Origin: Terriglobia bacterium
GTDB taxonomy: Bacteria; Acidobacteriota; Terriglobia; UBA7540
Direction: 5' to 3'
DNA: 33,385 nt
NCBI GenBank assembly: GCA_020072925.1
Contig: JAIQGA010000014.1
Location: forward strand, 1 to 33,385
Part shown: positions 31,037 through 33,385 of the stretch, in pieces
Position numbering within the stretch: the first letter of the stretch is position 1
How the letters are laid out: each line of letters opens with the position of its first letter
Notes under the pieces: model-generated
The model's database searches: none
Seen by the model: the letters and a program-made list of their open reading frames with translations, nothing else
Told to the model about the DNA's origin: nothing
Program-made: the position numbers and the translations under genes

Positions 31037-33385
31037 GTGGATCGTCGCGAATTCGTTCGCAACGCGCTGACCGGTATTACCTTCGGTGCAGGCTGGAAGG
31101 AGTCGGCCGCCCGCGGCTCAACGGGCGGCCCGCGGCTTCAAGAAGAGCGTGATGAAAAGGCGACGCGCACAACGGCCAGCCAGGGCCAGCGGCTTTTCCC
31201 CTCTAGTGTGCCGGCGGGAGAATGGGCGCAGTTTGAGGCCGCCGGCTATTCTGAACCCGCCTGCGGCGTGGTCTATCGAAAGCAGAGCGAGGTTTTGAAC
31301 GGCATGCCTCTGGGCGGCATTGGCACCGGGTACTTGGACGTGGGCACGGATGGCCGATGGGGATACTGCACGCTCTTCAATTCCGGCGTTCCGGTGCGCG
31401 GCCCACTGGAACTGCCCTTCCTGGGAGTGTGCATCGACCGCCAACCACTCGTTCTCACCACCCAGGAAGTCCTGGGGGCCGCGAACGCCCGCGATATTCA
31501 CTACTGGGGCCACTACCCCATCGTCGATCTCGAATACGAGACCGCCGCTCCCGTCAGCATTGGCGCGAGAATCTGGTCGCCGTTCGTTCCTGGCGACCTG
31601 CGGGCTTCCAACACTCCGGCGGCGGTGTTCGAGATTCACCTGCGGAACACTTCGGCACAAAAGCGTGAAATCTCGCTCGTCTTCAGTTTTCCCGGCCCGA
31701 CCCAAGCCGAGGCGCAAATCAGTCCCACCAGCCAGCGACAACACCAATACATCATGGGCTACCCCGTCTCGGAACCTGTGAGCCAGGGGGTTATTCCGGC
31801 CCGGCGCAAAGAAATCTCGGCGGGCGCATTCCGTGGAATCTTCGTGGCTTCGGACCCGGGCGCAAGCTACGCGCTGGGCATTATCGACTCCGAGAAACTG
31901 CGCTTCGGCGGGCCGCTCGGAAGGTACGGTTACGATTTCACCTCCGGCCACGAATGGGCCGCTATTCCCTGGGGCATGCCCCGTTTGGCGGAGACGGATT
32001 TTGCCACCTCCATGGCGGTGGACTTCGACCTCGGACCGGGGGAGACGAAAACGATCCACATCCTGCTGGCCTGGCACTCGCCCATCTGGAAGGGAGAGGG
32101 CGCAAACTGCTTCCACCGGATGTATGCAAAGCAGTTTCAGGATGCCGTGGCGGTTGCCGAGGCGGTGGCGAACGACCACGCCTCACTCCTCCAGCGCGTG
32201 CTGGCGTGGCAGCAGGCGGTATATACGTCGCAAGAACTGCCCGTATGGTTGCGCGAGTCGCTGGTCAACATCCTTCACTTGATTACCAAAACGAGCTACT
32301 GGGCGCAGGCGAAACCTCCCATCGGCGATTGGTGCCGGGCCGAGGACGGGCTATTCGGCTTGAACGAATCTCCGCGTGAGTGCCCGCAAATCGAGTGCAT
32401 CCCGTGCAGCTTTTACGGGAACATTCCAATTGTGTATTTCTTCCCCGAACTGGCGCTTTCGACGCTGCGCGGTTATAAGGCCTATCAATACCCCGACGGT
32501 GCGGCCCCGTGGATCTTTGGCGGAATCACCGCGGGCGCCCTTGAGGGCTCGCAAAGCACGGACGGCGCAGACCTGGCCACGCCTTCGCCCGGCCTTCAGA
32601 CCACATTGAACGGCCCCTGTTTCGTGGATATGGTGGATCGCTATTGGCTGCGCTCCGGCAACGACGCGGTCCTCGAGGAACTCTATCCCGCGGTCAAGAA
32701 GAACACCATTTACACCATGGGCCTGCGCTCCGGCCCGGACGGCATCGTGAGCGTGCCCGAGGGCAATCGCAATCCCACTCCGGTGAAACTGAAACCCGGC
32801 GCCGGTCTCGAGTGGTTCGAAGGCAACGGCTGGTTCGGCATGACGCCGCACGTGGGCGGCATTCACCTCGCGCAGTTGCGCATGGCCGAACGAATGACAG
32901 AGAAGGTTGGCGATAAGGGGTTTGCCCAGCAGTGCCGCCAATGGCTCGAACAGGGCAGCAAGTCTATGGAAACCAAGTTATGGAATGGCAAGTATTATCT
33001 GGCTTACTATGAGCCGGAATCCGGGAAGAAATCCGACCTGGTCTTCGGCTATCAGTTGGATGGCGATTGGATGTGCTTCTACCATGGGCTGCCGGGGGTG
33101 TTCGAGGCGAAACGTGCCCGTACGACTCTCGAGACCATCAAGAATACCTGCATGGCGATTGCCCCTTACGGGGCGGCGAACTTTGCCAATGCCGACGGCA
33201 CCGTCTCGGACACCAGCAAATCCAAAGCGGAAGGATGGGGCTTGGACTATGGGGCATACAGTTATTTCACGCCCGAAGCCTGGATGCTGGCCGGAACTTA
33301 CCTGTATCAGGGATACGACGAGTTGGGAATGAAACTGGCGGAAAACTGCGCCCGGGCGATGATGGAGCACGGGTACACCTGGACC
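31037..33385 (+). CDS. Tat-exported GH116-like glycosidase, 3' end outside window
   Basis: The frame is open from a GTG at 31037 to the window edge (783 codons, no stop). GAGG lies about 8 nt upstream. The N-terminus MDRREFVRNALTG is a Tat-type leader. GMPLGGIGTGYLDVGTDGRW is the glycine-rich opening of the GBA2/DUF608 (GH116) family. The (alpha/alpha)6 catalytic part covers about 400-783. Aligned by eye with human GBA2, Glu448 (ESPRECPQ) takes the place of the nucleophile. The acid/base aspartate position (SDQCAGQW in GBA2) reads YQLDGDW, with Tyr672 in its place and Asp675 and Asp677 close by. It probably removes beta-linked sugars outside the cytoplasm; the substrate is unknown. Confidence 0.85.
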   Translation, partial: MDRREFVRNALTGITFGAGWKESAARGSTGGPRLQEERDEKATRTTASQGQRLFPSSVPAGEWAQFEAAGYSEPACGVVYRKQSEVLNGMPLGGIGTGYLDVGTDGRWGYCTLFNSGVPVRGPLELPFLGVCIDRQPLVLTTQEVLGAANARDIHYWGHYPIVDLEYETAAPVSIGARIWSPFVPGDLRASNTPAAVFEIHLRNTSAQKREISLVFSFPGPTQAEAQISPTSQRQHQYIMGYPVSEPVSQGVIPARRKEISAGAFRGIFVASDPGASYALGIIDSEKLRFGGPLGRYGYDFTSGHEWAAIPWGMPRLAETDFATSMAVDFDLGPGETKTIHILLAWHSPIWKGEGANCFHRMYAKQFQDAVAVAEAVANDHASLLQRVLAWQQAVYTSQELPVWLRESLVNILHLITKTSYWAQAKPPIGDWCRAEDGLFGLNESPRECPQIECIPCSFYGNIPIVYFFPELALSTLRGYKAYQYPDGAAPWIFGGITAGALEGSQSTDGADLATPSPGLQTTLNGPCFVDMVDRYWLRSGNDAVLEELYPAVKKNTIYTMGLRSGPDGIVSVPEGNRNPTPVKLKPGAGLEWFEGNGWFGMTPHVGGIHLAQLRMAERMTEKVGDKGFAQQCRQWLEQGSKSMETKLWNGKYYLAYYEPESGKKSDLVFGYQLDGDWMCFYHGLPGVFEAKRARTTLETIKNTCMAIAPYGAANFANADGTVSDTSKSKAEGWGLDYGAYSYFTPEAWMLAGTYLYQGYDELGMKLAENCARAMMEHGYTWT

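Overview
The window looks like chromosomal DNA of a free-living, GC-rich Gram-negative bacterium. I infer Acidobacteriota-like from the gene style: a Wza/Wzc export pair, an AMIN-domain secretin, BIG2/beta-propeller lipoproteins, several PilZ proteins, large secreted glycosidases and short intergenic palindromes. No database could be searched, so the taxonomy is an inference. No rRNA, tRNA, CRISPR array or intact insertion sequence was seen.

Layout. (1) 1-2421: noncoding edge with a hairpin and a good sigma70 promoter, then a lipoprotein with Ig-like and beta-propeller domains. (2) 2594-9351: an exopolysaccharide locus. A secreted clan-A glycosidase lies on the plus strand. A leftward wza-like, wzc-like (tyrosine autokinase), wzx-like series starts at a clear promoter at 9323-9351. 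(3) 9643-13991: a DhnA-type aldolase and a very large secreted six-hairpin-type glycosidase. (4) 14007-16053: an eroded patch with 5'-truncated remnants of an enolase-superfamily gene, an SDR gene and a GntR regulator around an apparently intact half-size EamA transporter. (5) 16304-18496: two divergent PilZ proteins and a UDP-HexNAc 6-dehydrogenase that could feed polysaccharide synthesis. (6) 18668-20690: two near-identical DUF1697 genes flanking a RelE-type toxin module. (7) 20696-30577: four leftward genes, described below. (8) 31037 to the right edge: a Tat-exported GH116-like glycosidase, cut by the window end.

The most interesting part is 20696-30577. In transcription order it encodes a PilQ-like secretin with a long C-terminal extension; a membrane protein joining an ATP/ADP-translocase-like domain, HEAT repeats and a cyclic-nucleotide-binding domain; a PilZ-GAF-PAS-class III adenylyl cyclase; and a protein that keeps, at matching spacing, every catalytic residue I know from the class II toxin cyclases (anthrax edema factor, pertussis CyaA, Pseudomonas ExoY). 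Two unrelated cAMP-type synthases sit beside a cyclic-nucleotide receptor. The PilZ domain on one cyclase has an intact c-di-GMP motif. I propose a second-messenger module linking c-di-GMP, cNMP and an envelope machine. That grouping is an inference from gene order and domain content.
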